A DNA stretch of 34,349 nt from Candidatus Alcium sp. F082. Lineage in GTDB: Bacteria; Bacteroidota; Bacteroidia; Bacteroidales; F082. The position numbers were made by a program, and so were the translations under genes. Under the pieces are notes generated by a model. That model ran no database searches. It was not told the DNA's origin and saw nothing but the letters and a program-made list of their open reading frames with translations. Below are positions 9,286 to 16,590 of this stretch, piece after piece (the first letter of the stretch is position 1; each line of letters opens with the position of its first letter). The stretch lies in assembly GCA_001543395.1 (NCBI GenBank), contig LPNG01000013.1, positions 1-34,349 on the forward strand. The letters are read 5' to 3'.

Positions 9286-9966
9286 ATGGAAGAGAAAAAA
9301 TCACCTAAGGCTAATCTTGAGAACAAGAAATTGATGTTCATGCAAATAGGTATGATTATCAGCTTGCTCATTGCCTGGTTGGCCTTCGAGCACAAGAGCT
9401 ACGACAAGCGCGAGATTGACCCCAGCCTGCTTAACCGTGAGGTTACGATCGATGAGGAAATGGTGGAAATCACCAAGCAAGACGAGCAAAAGCCGCAGCC
9501 CGTGGAAGTGCCCAAGCAGACCACTCAGCTGGAAATCGTGCAAGACGACGTCGAAGTTGAAGACATCGAGATCAACGCTGACGTGCAACAGGACGAAGTC
9601 ATTGAAGAGTACGTAGCCCCTGAAGTCGTGGAAGAGGAAGTCGTGGAACAGGAGATCTTCAAGATCGTGGAAGAAATGCCTGCCTTCCCTGGCGGTGAAG
9701 CCAAACTGATGGAGTACGTGGCCAAGAACGTCAAGTATCCTCAGATTGCCCGTGAGACCGGTGTCCAAGGCCGTGTGTACGTCAACTTCGTTGTCGAGCC
9801 CGACGGTTCCGTTTCCAACGTCTCCGTGCTACGTGGCATCGGCGGCGGCTGCGACGAGGAAGCTATCCGCGTCGTGAAGAGCATGCCGAAGTGGAAACCT
9901 GGCAAACAGCGTGGTAAGGCCGTGCGTGTGTCTTACATGCTGCCCGTCAACTTCAAGCTGCAGTAA
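9286..9966 (+). CDS. TonB-type energy transducer
   Basis: A 226-residue TonB-like protein that would couple the inner-membrane proton gradient (through ExbB/ExbD-like partners) to outer-membrane transporters. Seen in order: short cytoplasmic N-terminus, one membrane anchor at about residues 15-35, a Val/Glu-rich periplasmic spacer (about 45-125, runs such as VVEEEVVEQEI), and the TonB C-terminal domain from about residue 130. The domain has the Bacteroidota hallmark MPAFPGGEAKLMEYVAKNVK, then VQGRVYVNFVVEPDGSVSNV and the end PKWKPGKQRGKAVRVSYMLP. The spacer is acidic instead of the Pro-Lys type of proteobacterial TonB, which is common in this phylum. No exbB/exbD or receptor gene is adjacent, so the partner is unknown. 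A strong terminator follows. Confidence 0.93.
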   Translation: MEEKKSPKANLENKKLMFMQIGMIISLLIAWLAFEHKSYDKREIDPSLLNREVTIDEEMVEITKQDEQKPQPVEVPKQTTQLEIVQDDVEVEDIEINADVQQDEVIEEYVAPEVVEEEVVEQEIFKIVEEMPAFPGGEAKLMEYVAKNVKYPQIARETGVQGRVYVNFVVEPDGSVSNVSVLRGIGGGCDEEAIRVVKSMPKWKPGKQRGKAVRVSYMLPVNFKLQ

Positions 9967-9987
9967 GCAGTTTAAGCAATGTGAAAC

Positions 9988-10016
9988 AAAAAGCCAGCGC
10001 GATGCTGGCTTTTTTT
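9988..10016 (+). terminator. rho-independent terminator after the energy transducer gene
   Basis: AGCCAGC (9992-9998) pairs with GCTGGCT (10004-10010) around a 5-base loop; an A-run precedes and a T-run follows, so the hairpin could stop transcription from both the TonB gene and the convergent uvrC. Confidence 0.85.
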
Positions 10017-10038
10017 GTTTTATGCAAGGCGCTTAGAG

Positions 10039-10169
10039 GAGATTCCCTTCGGGAATGGAGTTGAAACGTAGAGAATAAAGCGGCGGCTTGTGAAGCATAC
10101 GAATCGTAAACGTTACATACCGCCGCTGGCTACATAACGACACACTCCATTCCCCGCAGGGGAATCTCA
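10039..10169. repeat. REPIN/MITE-like palindromic element, copy 1
   Basis: About 131 bases between the TonB terminator and the uvrC stop. Each end is a small hairpin, GAGATTCCCTTCGGGAATGG on the left and its near complement on the right, in inverted orientation. Inside is a second inverted pair (GCGGCGG near 10081 and CCGCCGC near 10121). A related element with the same ends and the same inner pair is at 15415-15544. Both copies sit between convergent genes. Confidence 0.75.
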
Positions 10170-11975
10170 TTATTGATGAAAATGATTATACGCAATCTCC
10201 GCCTTGGCAGGACCAACGATTTCGGTGAGTCGTTCCAATGACGCTTCCTTGATGCCTTTTACCGATTTCAGCTCCAAAAGAAGCTTCTCAGCCGTTTTCT
10301 TCCCCACCCCCTTGATGTCGGCCAACTCAGAGTGCATAAAGCCCTTCTCGAACTTCTTACGATGGAAGGTGATGGCAAAACGATGCACCTCGTCCTGGAT
10401 ATGCGCCAGCAAACGAAACACCTCCGAGTTGGGCTTCAAACCCACCACACGAGGCGGGAAGCCGAACAACAACTCATTGGTGCGGTGACGGTCGTCCTTG
10501 GCCAAACCCGCAATGGGAATGTCGACATGAAGCTCGTCTTCTATGACCTGACGCACCACCTCCATCTGTCCCTTGCCACCGTCGGTAATGATGAGGTCGG
10601 GCAAAGTCTTGCCCTCCTCGATGAGACGTGAATAACGCCTCCTGACCACCTCTTTCATCGAAGCATAATCGTCGGGGCCTTCCACCGTCTTGATGTTGAA
10701 ATGACGATACCCCGCCTTGTTGGGCTTGCCGTTCACAAACTGCACCATGCCGGCCACAGCATAGTCGCCCTGGAAGTTGGAGTTGTCGAAACACTCGATG
10801 ACATCAGGCGTTTTCTCCATTTGCAAGGCTTCCTTAAGGCTGTTGAGCACTCGTTTCTGGTGACGCTCGGGGTCGACAAGGGTGCGCTGCTTCTCAAGGT
10901 CGATCTTATACTGCATGGCATTGCGGCGCGAGAGCTCAAGCAACTTCAGCTTGTCGCCGCGCTGCGGGATGGTCACCTGCACGTCGTCGAAAGCGAAATC
11001 CAATTTCATCGGAAGGATGATTTCGGGGGCATGCTCTCCAAACTGCTGCCGCAACTCGGTGACGGCCAGCAGCAAGAGTTCCTCTGCGGTCTCCTCCAAG
11101 CGACGTTTCATCTCGAAGGAATGGCTCTGCACCACCGCGCCGTCTTTGACCTTCATATAATTCACATAGAACGTCTCTTCCTCGTCGACATAGGAGAACA
11201 CCTCCACGTCGTGAATCGTCGCGCTGACCACGGTGGAACGGCTACGGTATTCCTCCAAGAGGTCATATTTTTCTTTGATGAGTTGCGCTTCCTCAAACTC
11301 CATGCGCGAGGCATGGTCCATCATCGCTGATTTAAGCCCACGTAGCACCCAACCCAAGTTGCCCTTGATGACCTCGCGAATCTCGGCAATCATGACGTTG
11401 TAGTCCTCTTTGGAGATCAGGCCTTCGCAGGGACCGTTGCATTTGTGGATATGGTAGTCGAGGCAGACCTTATACTTGCCTTTTTCGACACCCGCTTCCG
11501 TCAGCGGTGTGCGACAGGAACGCACCTTGTAGACCTGGCTGAGCAAGTCGAGCAGGATATGGGCCGTGCGCACCGAGGGATAAGGGCCGAAGTATTCCGA
11601 GCCGTCGTTCACCTTGCGACGCGTGAGGAAGACACGAGGGAAGGCCTCCTTCTTGATGCAGATCCAAGGATAGGTCTTGTCGTCCTTGAGCATGATGTTG
11701 TAGCGCGGCTTGTACTGCTTGATCATCGTATTCTCAAGCAACAGCGCCTCCGACTCCGAATCGACGATGCTGTATTCGAGGTCGGCAATCTTGCTCACGA
11801 GGACGCGCGTCTTGCCCGTCTGTTCCTTGTTGAAATAGCTACTGACGCGGCGCTTCAGGTTCTTGGCCTTGCCCACATAGATGAGGGTGCCGCTTTTGTC
11901 GAAATAGCGGTACACGCCGGGCTTGTTGGGCAGCGCGGCGAGCTTTTGTTTCACTATTTCGGGCAATTCTATCAT
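10170..11975 (-). CDS. uvrC: Excinuclease ABC subunit UvrC
   Basis: UvrC makes both incisions in nucleotide excision repair after UvrA/UvrB damage recognition. The 601-residue product has the full domain set: GIY-YIG nuclease at residues 18-50 (GVYRYFDKSG..LIYVGKAKNL), the Cys-containing region (CLDYHIHKCNGPCEG), a UVR motif that binds UvrB (RMEFEEAQLIKEKYDLLEEY), the RNase H-like C-terminal nuclease (VIECFDNSNFQGDYAVAGMV and LIITDGGKGQME, supplying the acidic residues) and the terminal tandem HhH (ADIKGVGKKTAEKLL). The frame is open 36 codons upstream, but those codons translate an intergenic repeat, so the ATG at 11975 (MIELPEIVKQKL) is chosen. It lies downstream of thiL on the same strand, and a promoter candidate lies in the gap. 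Confidence 0.96.
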   Translation of the reverse strand: MIELPEIVKQKLAALPNKPGVYRYFDKSGTLIYVGKAKNLKRRVSSYFNKEQTGKTRVLVSKIADLEYSIVDSESEALLLENTMIKQYKPRYNIMLKDDKTYPWICIKKEAFPRVFLTRRKVNDGSEYFGPYPSVRTAHILLDLLSQVYKVRSCRTPLTEAGVEKGKYKVCLDYHIHKCNGPCEGLISKEDYNVMIAEIREVIKGNLGWVLRGLKSAMMDHASRMEFEEAQLIKEKYDLLEEYRSRSTVVSATIHDVEVFSYVDEEETFYVNYMKVKDGAVVQSHSFEMKRRLEETAEELLLLAVTELRQQFGEHAPEIILPMKLDFAFDDVQVTIPQRGDKLKLLELSRRNAMQYKIDLEKQRTLVDPERHQKRVLNSLKEALQMEKTPDVIECFDNSNFQGDYAVAGMVQFVNGKPNKAGYRHFNIKTVEGPDDYASMKEVVRRRYSRLIEEGKTLPDLIITDGGKGQMEVVRQVIEDELHVDIPIAGLAKDDRHRTNELLFGFPPRVVGLKPNSEVFRLLAHIQDEVHRFAITFHRKKFEKGFMHSELADIKGVGKKTAEKLLLELKSVKGIKEASLERLTEIVGPAKAEIAYNHFHQ

Positions 11976-11986
11976 AGGTAATTCTC

Positions 11987-12133
11987 TCACAAAACTTGCA
12001 AAACCTACAAAACTATTTCTCAGTTGGGGAAAGCGGCCAACCGGCCCGCTTTCCGGCGGCAACCCAGTTGGGTGCCGCCACACGCTTTTCTTTGGACTTT
12101 ACTATTGTTTTGACAGTTTTGTCGGTTTTGTGA
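11987..12133. repeat. MITE-like element filling the uvrC-thiL gap
   Basis: A 147-base element with imperfect terminal inverted repeats of about 30 bases: the left end (11987-12016) and the complement of the right end (12104-12133) both start TCACAAAAC and contain three CAAAAC words spaced nine bases apart. Between them are two strong hairpins, 12028-12054 (GGAAAGCGG / CCGCTTTCC) and 12055-12079 (GGCGGC..CCCA / TGGG..GCCGCC). The element occupies almost all of the space between the uvrC start and the thiL stop. No coding capacity. Confidence 0.65.
12008..12040 (-). promoter_or_regulatory. possible uvrC promoter inside the repeat
   Basis: On the minus strand TAGTTTTG (12015-12008) fits TAnnTTTG exactly, with TTG at 12040-12038 about 22 bases upstream. 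Transcription would start near 12000, about 25 bases before the uvrC ATG. The -7 box lies in the terminal repeat of the MITE-like element. Confidence 0.4.
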
Positions 12134-12141
12134 TAAATATA

Positions 12142-13203
12142 CTATTCTTGTTTCTTTCTCATGTGATCCCAGCCTTGGGCTTTGATAGGGATGACATGGT
12201 TGTCGGGGGTGATCATCTCGGCCACGCCTTTGTCGTCGGTCATATAGCCAATCACCGTCACGTCGGCCGACAGGGTCTGTATCTTCTCGTAGTCCTTCTG
12301 GTCGATGGTGAAGAGCAATTCATAGTCCTCTCCCCCACTCAAAGCCGCCACCGAAGGCACGATTTGGAACTCCTTGGCCATCTTGTCGGTGGTCGGGTCG
12401 ATCGGGATTTTGTTCTCATAAAGTTGGCAACCCACGCCGCTCTCCTTGCAGAGGTGTAGTATCTCGGATGCGAGACCATCAGAGATGTCGATCATCGAGG
12501 TAGGCTTGATGCCCAAGGTCTTCAGCTGTTCCACGACATCCTTGCGGGCCTCGGGCTTCAGCTGGCGCTCCAGCACATACTCCATGCCTTTCAGCTGGGG
12601 TTGCATGTTGGGGTTGGAGAGGAACTCCACTTTCTCACGCTCGAGGATGAGCAGGCCGATGTAAGCGCCACCCAAGTCGCCACTCACACAGAGCAGGTCG
12701 TTCTTCTTGGCGCCGCTGCGGTAGACGATGTCCTCGTCCTTGGCCATTCCGATGACCGTGATGGAGATGACGAGGCCCGTCTTGCTGCTGGTCGTGTCGC
12801 CACCCACCATGTCGACATGGTAGCGCTCGCATGCGAGACGTATGCCGGCATACAACTCATCCAACGCTTCTGCCGTATAGCGGCTCGACACGCCCAAGCC
12901 GACCACAATCTGTGTGGGGGTGCCGTTCATGGCATAGATGTCGGAGAAATTGCTGACAGCCGCCTTATAGCCAAGGTGCTTCAAGGGGCAATAGGTCATG
13001 TCGAAGTGGATGCCTTCGATGAGCATGTCGACCGAGACGAGCGTGCGATACCCTTCGTGGTTGATGACAGCGGCATCGTCGCCGACGCCTTTCAACGATG
13101 AGGCATTGCGTAAGGGGAAGTCCTGCGTCAGTTGGTCGATGAGGCCGAATTCGCCGAGCTCGTCCAGTTCGGTCAGGGGCTTGGAGGTATTATCTTGTTC
13201 CAT
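12142..13203 (-). CDS. thiL: Thiamine-monophosphate kinase ThiL
   Basis: ThiL phosphorylates thiamine monophosphate with ATP to give thiamine diphosphate, the last step of the pathway. The 353-residue product is a full-length AIRS/PurM-type kinase. Visible signatures are FGLIDQLTQDFP near the N-terminus, the nucleotide/metal loop LKGVGDDAAVI (about residues 38-48), SVDMLIEGIHFD, the DMVGGDTTSSKTGLVISITV stretch with the metal-binding Asp, SMIDISDGLASEILHL in the C-terminal half, and the late ALSGGEDYELLFTI motif. The ATG at 13203 gives the normal N-terminus. No other thiamine gene is in the window. A -7 box lies just upstream on the minus strand. Confidence 0.96.
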   Translation of the reverse strand: MEQDNTSKPLTELDELGEFGLIDQLTQDFPLRNASSLKGVGDDAAVINHEGYRTLVSVDMLIEGIHFDMTYCPLKHLGYKAAVSNFSDIYAMNGTPTQIVVGLGVSSRYTAEALDELYAGIRLACERYHVDMVGGDTTSSKTGLVISITVIGMAKDEDIVYRSGAKKNDLLCVSGDLGGAYIGLLILEREKVEFLSNPNMQPQLKGMEYVLERQLKPEARKDVVEQLKTLGIKPTSMIDISDGLASEILHLCKESGVGCQLYENKIPIDPTTDKMAKEFQIVPSVAALSGGEDYELLFTIDQKDYEKIQTLSADVTVIGYMTDDKGVAEMITPDNHVIPIKAQGWDHMRKKQE

Positions 13204-13223
13204 AACAATCGTTTTATTGGCTG

Positions 13224-13231
13224 CAAAGGTA
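13224..13231 (-). promoter_or_regulatory. -7 element for thiL
   Basis: TACCTTTG on the minus strand is a perfect TAnnTTTG match, 20 bases upstream of the thiL ATG. A TTG at 13257-13255 is at slightly long spacing (23 bases). Confidence 0.5.
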
Positions 13232-13261
13232 ATCTTTTTTCCTTATTTTTCGGGCAACGCC

Positions 13262-13291
13262 TTTGACTATCTGAAAAACCCATTATCTTTG
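13262..13291 (+). promoter_or_regulatory. Bacteroidota-type promoter for the secreted protein gene
   Basis: TTTG at 13262-13265 and TATCTTTG at 13284-13291 are 18 bases apart, a near-ideal match to the phylum's primary sigma consensus. The -7 box lies 18 bases upstream of the ATG, so the leader is short. The -33 box lies about 30 bases upstream of the divergent thiL -7 box. Confidence 0.7.
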
Positions 13292-13309
13292 CCAAAAAAA
13301 TATTCAACA

Positions 13310-14548
13310 ATGAAACACAAATTACTATTATTGTTCTCTTTTCTGCTTATTTGCGGAATTGCACAGGCTACACCGCAAGCAAGGGATATATTGTATTGGA
13401 ATGGTAACGAGTATCATACGATACCCCTTAAACAAATCGAAAAGCATTTCAGCAAAGAGGAAGTGAACAACTTGAAAGAATTGGAGGGAGTCATGACAAC
13501 GACTGCCAACTATCGTGGCTATCGGTTTGTCTTTGAAATCGACAATGATTCTTTGTATTTAAAATCCATTGTAAACGATAATGATGAAAACATCATGGAA
13601 TCCGTTTTAGGATCACAAAAGCGAAGAATGATAGATAGTTTCTCTGACACTTTGTTTTTGGGATACGGTGAAGCCATGTACGAGCCTGCCTTTTGGACCA
13701 TGGTTTATGAAAGTGAAATCACAGTTGTTTTCAAAAACGGCGTGGTTCAATGGTTGAAGGACAACAAAAACAAAAGCGTAAGTTCTCCCTATTATCCACC
13801 AGACATACCATTTTTTAAACTGCTATATTCTAATATACATTGGGACAGTTTGGATATTAAAATATTACACAAAAAACCATCAGTTGTTCTTAATATAGAA
13901 ATCGACAGCATTGAGAAGATAACTATCACAAGGTCGTCTGGCTATAAAGAGTTTGATGATGAAGCCTATAGGGTTTGCAAATCCATCCCTTCATCTGTCT
14001 CTTTTGTCAAAGGGAAGTATATTCAACACAGTTACCATCAGGCCATTTTCTTTGATATAGAAAAAGCACAAAAACTAGGTGTAAAAATTGAATCAAATCT
14101 ACTCGAATCCTATCAGGATAATGACAATTCGGAAGACCAACTCTTACGGATGCTTGAAGAATGCATAATAAAAAGCAAAAAAGAATATGAAAGTTGGGAA
14201 AGTTCAGGCATAAACATGCCTCAACTTTGGCATCCGCTAGTATTATGTTGCGATGGCCTTCCAAATAATCCCACAAAGCAAAACAAGTCTTTTTATGAGA
14301 ACATAGGCCTTAATACCATCTCTTGGTACAATCATAAGAAGTTTAAGAAGGATCTAAAAAAAGGACTAAATGTAATAGAGGTTCATTATTATTTAAAAGG
14401 AAACACCTTTGAAGTGTATGTGAAATTCTTGACAGCCACCGATGAAGGCAACGAAATAACACTTGCTTACTGGTTTGAAGACACCAACAAATATGTCTAC
14501 GAATATTCTTGCGAGACTGGCGAGTGGAAGTTTGTAAAAGAAGAATAA
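13310..14548 (+). CDS. Lineage-specific secreted protein with a TonB-C-like segment
   Basis: A 412-residue protein I cannot assign to a named family. It begins with a clear signal peptide (MKHKLLLLFSFLLICGIAQA). The frame is open upstream into thiL antisense, but the promoter and signal peptide fix the start at ATG 13310. Residues about 185-245 resemble a degenerate TonB C-terminal domain: VVLNIEIDSIEKITITRSSG, YKEFDDEAYRVCKSIP, then a predicted strand before AIFFDI. Unlike true TonB there is no retained membrane anchor or spacer. The remainder is polar with several Trp/Tyr clusters (ISWYNHKKFKKDLKKGLNVI, TLAYWFEDTNKYVYEY). By eye the gene is clearly more A+T-rich than its neighbours. It has its own promoter and a terminator, so it is probably a single-gene unit. 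Possibly an envelope or periplasmic protein; function unknown. Confidence 0.8.
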   Translation: MKHKLLLLFSFLLICGIAQATPQARDILYWNGNEYHTIPLKQIEKHFSKEEVNNLKELEGVMTTTANYRGYRFVFEIDNDSLYLKSIVNDNDENIMESVLGSQKRRMIDSFSDTLFLGYGEAMYEPAFWTMVYESEITVVFKNGVVQWLKDNKNKSVSSPYYPPDIPFFKLLYSNIHWDSLDIKILHKKPSVVLNIEIDSIEKITITRSSGYKEFDDEAYRVCKSIPSSVSFVKGKYIQHSYHQAIFFDIEKAQKLGVKIESNLLESYQDNDNSEDQLLRMLEECIIKSKKEYESWESSGINMPQLWHPLVLCCDGLPNNPTKQNKSFYENIGLNTISWYNHKKFKKDLKKGLNVIEVHYYLKGNTFEVYVKFLTATDEGNEITLAYWFEDTNKYVYEYSCETGEWKFVKEE

Positions 14549-14553
14549 AATGA

Positions 14554-14589
14554 ATAAAGGCGATGCTTTGTTCGAAGCTTCGCCTTTAT
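14554..14589. terminator. bidirectional hairpin between the secreted protein gene and the tRNA
   Basis: ATAAAGGCGA (14554-14563) pairs perfectly with TCGCCTTTAT (14580-14589), with a further GCTT/AAGC pair inside. It begins five bases after the stop codon at 14546-14548 and six bases from the tRNA 3' end. The stem-flanking A/T runs suit termination from either side. Confidence 0.65.
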
Positions 14590-14594
14590 CATCG

Positions 14595-14668
14595 TGGTCC
14601 CACTAGGGCTTGAACCTAGGACCTACTGATTATGAGTCAGTTGCTCTAACCAACTGCGCTATGGGACC
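14595..14668 (-). tRNA. tRNA with CAT anticodon, probably tRNA-Met
   Basis: The minus strand folds as a full cloverleaf. The acceptor arms GGTCCCA and TGGGACC form seven pairs with discriminator A. The D arm contains AGCGCAGTTGGTTAGAGC, the anticodon stem ACTGA/TCAGT holds loop CTCATAA (anticodon CAT at 14634-14632), and the T arm contains the GGTTCAAGCC loop. CCA is not encoded. CAT could be elongator Met or the lysidine-modified Ile2 species; a formyl-Met initiator is unlikely because the first acceptor pair is G-C, paired. Met is the more likely call, but only a covariance model would settle it. Confidence 0.93.
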
Positions 14669-14723
14669 GCAAAACAGCGAGTAAAACCGCATATTTCGGC
14701 GTTTTTTCTTGCTTTTTGCGCTG

Positions 14724-14731
14724 CAAATTTA
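14724..14731 (-). promoter_or_regulatory. possible -7 element for the tRNA gene
   Basis: TAAATTTG on the minus strand matches TAnnTTTG and lies 56 bases upstream of the mature tRNA 5' end. No clear -33 box is seen. Confidence 0.35.
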
Positions 14732-14769
14732 CAATTTTGCATTGAAATAGACTGAAATTTTTCTCAAAA

Positions 14770-15417
14770 ATGAGCACGAAAATCAAGAACATCATCTTCG
14801 ACCTCGGCGGCGTGGTCCTCGACATCGACGAAAGTATCGTCTACAAAGAACTCGAAAAAATGGGCATCAGCACTACGGAACTAGCTCATTCAAAGGAGTT
14901 TATTGACCTGATGAGCAAATTCGACACGGGTATATACACCGCCCCCACCTTCCGCAAAAAGACCAAGGCCCTCCTCGGACAGGAGAAAATGACCGACCAA
15001 AAGTTTGACTCGCTTTGGAACGCCATGCTCTTGGACATCCCCCGCGAACGCATTGCTGCATTGGAACAGATTCGCAAACACTACAAAATCTTCTTGATGA
15101 GCAACTCCAACGAGATCCATTACGACCTTTACGTGAGGGATTTGCAGCTGCGCTTCGGTTATCATGAATTCGACGAACTGTTCAACAAATCCTATTTCTC
15201 TTTTGCCGAGCACCTGGAGAAACCCGACCCGCGCTTTTTCGAACTGATTCTTGACCACGAGCACCTGTTGCCCGAAGAGACCTTATTTATCGACGACACG
15301 GCGGTCAATATCAAAGTCGCGCAGTCGTTGGGCATCCGCACTTATCATATCGGACGCGATGAGTTGGTGAGGAATTTGTTTGAGAACGGAATTCTTAAGG
15401 ATGGGGTGGTAGGATGA
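14770..15417 (+). CDS. HAD-superfamily phosphatase (subfamily IA, YihX-like)
   Basis: A 215-residue cytoplasmic HAD hydrolase. All four motifs are present: I, IIFDLGGVVLDID with the nucleophile Asp11; II, FLMSNSNEI around residues 109-115; III, Lys151 in LEKPDPRFFE; IV, LFIDDTAVNI with Asp175 and Asp176. The DxGG form of motif I and the small alpha-helical cap resemble YihX-type sugar-phosphate phosphatases, but the substrate cannot be read from sequence. The stop codon TGA (15415-15417) coincides with the first bases of the palindromic element downstream. The gene is divergent from the tRNA and convergent with dusB. Confidence 0.9.
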   Translation: MSTKIKNIIFDLGGVVLDIDESIVYKELEKMGISTTELAHSKEFIDLMSKFDTGIYTAPTFRKKTKALLGQEKMTDQKFDSLWNAMLLDIPRERIAALEQIRKHYKIFLMSNSNEIHYDLYVRDLQLRFGYHEFDELFNKSYFSFAEHLEKPDPRFFELILDHEHLLPEETLFIDDTAVNIKVAQSLGIRTYHIGRDELVRNLFENGILKDGVVG

Positions 15418-15544
15418 GATTCCCTGCGGGAATGGCAAATGATAAAAAAGTCAACTCGCGGCGGTTTAAACGTTCACAACCTGTAAACGTCACAAGCCGC
15501 CGCATGTAACTCTTGCTTAAACTCCATTCCCGAAGGGAATCTCA
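15415..15544. repeat. REPIN/MITE-like palindromic element, copy 2
   Basis: The 130-base element has ends TGAGATTCCC and GGGAATCTCA, each part of a small hairpin (ATTCCC-loop-GGGAAT). It has an inner inverted pair (GCGGCGG near 15459 and CCGCCGC near 15497) and shares a GTAAACGT word with copy 1 at 10039-10169. It overlaps the stop codon of the HAD gene at one end and the last nine codons plus stop of dusB at the other. Confidence 0.75.
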
Positions 15545-16515
15545 TAATAGTTTTCGATCTCCTCCAAAATTCCAAATACCTCTTCAACTGAAAGCGTCTC
15601 CATCAACCGCATCTTGAACGGCTTGAAGTTGGGCAGGCCCTTGAAGTAGGCCGACCAATGCTTGCGGATTTCCAGCAAGGCGATATGCTCACCTTTCCAC
15701 TCCACTGAACGTTGCAATTGGATCTTGCTCACGCGCAAGCGTTCCTGCACGTCGGGTAAGGGCAGCTCCTCCCCCGTCTCCAAATAATGTCTGATTTGAT
15801 TGAAAATCCACGGATTGCCATAGGTGGCACGGCCGATCATCAGGCCATCCACCCCATAGGTGTCCTTGTAGTATTTGGCAGAGGGGCCATCCACCACGTC
15901 GCCGTTGCCGATGATGGGGATGTGCATGCGAGGGTTGTTCTTCACCGAGCCTATTAAGGTCCAGTCGGCGGGCTCGCTGTATTTGGTGGTGCGCAGGCGG
16001 CCGTGTATAGTCAAGGCGGCGATGCCCACGTCTTGCAGGCGTTCGGCGATGTCGACGATCTCGCGGTGAGCGTCGTCGTAGCCGAGACGTGTCTTCACCG
16101 TCACTGGTGTCTTCACTGCCTCCACCACAGCCTTGGTGATGGCCACCATCTTGGGAATGTCGTTCATGATGCCCGACCCGGCGCCTTTCGAGGCCACCTT
16201 CTTCACCGGACAGCCAAAGTTGATGTCGATGATATCGGGGTGGGCAGTCTCGGCATAACGTGCCGCCTCCACCATGGGTGCTACGGCGTTGCCAAAGATC
16301 TGGATGCCCACAGGACGCTCCATCTCCTCGAAGTCCAGCTTCTTGATGCTCTTCACCGAGTCGCGGATGAGGCCGTCGGCAGAGATGAACTCCGAGTAGA
16401 CCACGTCGGCGCCGAAGAGCTTACAGACATAACGGAACGGCGGGTCCGACACGTCTTCCATCGGTGCGAGGAGCAGCGGATAATGATCAAATTCGAGATG
16501 GGCAAGTTTATACAT
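15517..16515 (-). CDS. dusB: tRNA-dihydrouridine synthase, DusB type
   Basis: An FMN/NADPH enzyme that reduces uridine to dihydrouridine in tRNA D-loops; 332 residues. Signatures: LLLAPMEDVSDPPFR near the N-terminus, VVYSEFISADGLI, the active-site DINFGCPVKKVASKGAGSG with the catalytic proton-donor Cys102, VTVKTRLGYDD, LTIHGRLRTTKYSEPADW and the phosphate-binding IIGNGDVVDG / GLMIGRATYGNPWIF. The reading frame is open 27 codons upstream, but that region is a dispersed repeat, so MYKLAHLEFD at 16515 is taken. The last residues (EIPFGNGV) are encoded by the palindromic element, so the native C-terminus has probably been replaced. A strong minus-strand promoter lies at 16566-16597. Confidence 0.94.
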   Translation of the reverse strand: MYKLAHLEFDHYPLLLAPMEDVSDPPFRYVCKLFGADVVYSEFISADGLIRDSVKSIKKLDFEEMERPVGIQIFGNAVAPMVEAARYAETAHPDIIDINFGCPVKKVASKGAGSGIMNDIPKMVAITKAVVEAVKTPVTVKTRLGYDDAHREIVDIAERLQDVGIAALTIHGRLRTTKYSEPADWTLIGSVKNNPRMHIPIIGNGDVVDGPSAKYYKDTYGVDGLMIGRATYGNPWIFNQIRHYLETGEELPLPDVQERLRVSKIQLQRSVEWKGEHIALLEIRKHWSAYFKGLPNFKPFKMRLMETLSVEEVFGILEEIENYYEIPFGNGV

Positions 16516-16528
16516 TTTGGGGTATCGG

Positions 16529-16547
16529 CCCTTCGACAGGCTCAGGG
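16529..16547. repeat. short dispersed palindrome (CCCTTCGACAGGCTCAGGG type)
   Basis: This imperfect 19-base palindrome, CCCTTCGACAGGCTCAGGG, is of a kind I recall as scattered between genes in many Bacteroidota and other genomes. It lies in the dusB 5' leader, between promoter and start codon. Only one copy is in the window. Confidence 0.45.
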
Positions 16548-16558
16548 ACCTTAGCTTT

Positions 16559-16590
16559 TTCGTTGCAAAAATACAAAAAGTGTATCTTTG
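16559..16590 (+). promoter_or_regulatory. promoter of the CPBP-family gene
   Basis: TTCG (16559-16562), 20 bases, then TATCTTTG (16583-16590). The -7 is a perfect match and the -33 has one mismatch. The two divergent promoters interleave within 40 bases, so polymerase binding at one should exclude the other. Confidence 0.6.

Noticed and set aside
11976..12083. 36-codon N-terminal extension of uvrC
   Set aside because: It translates the MITE-like repeat and has no counterpart in UvrC proteins.
12998..13309. N-terminal extension of the secreted protein gene into thiL antisense
   Set aside because: A signal peptide starts at ATG 13310 and a good promoter lies at 13262-13291; the extension is antisense to thiL.
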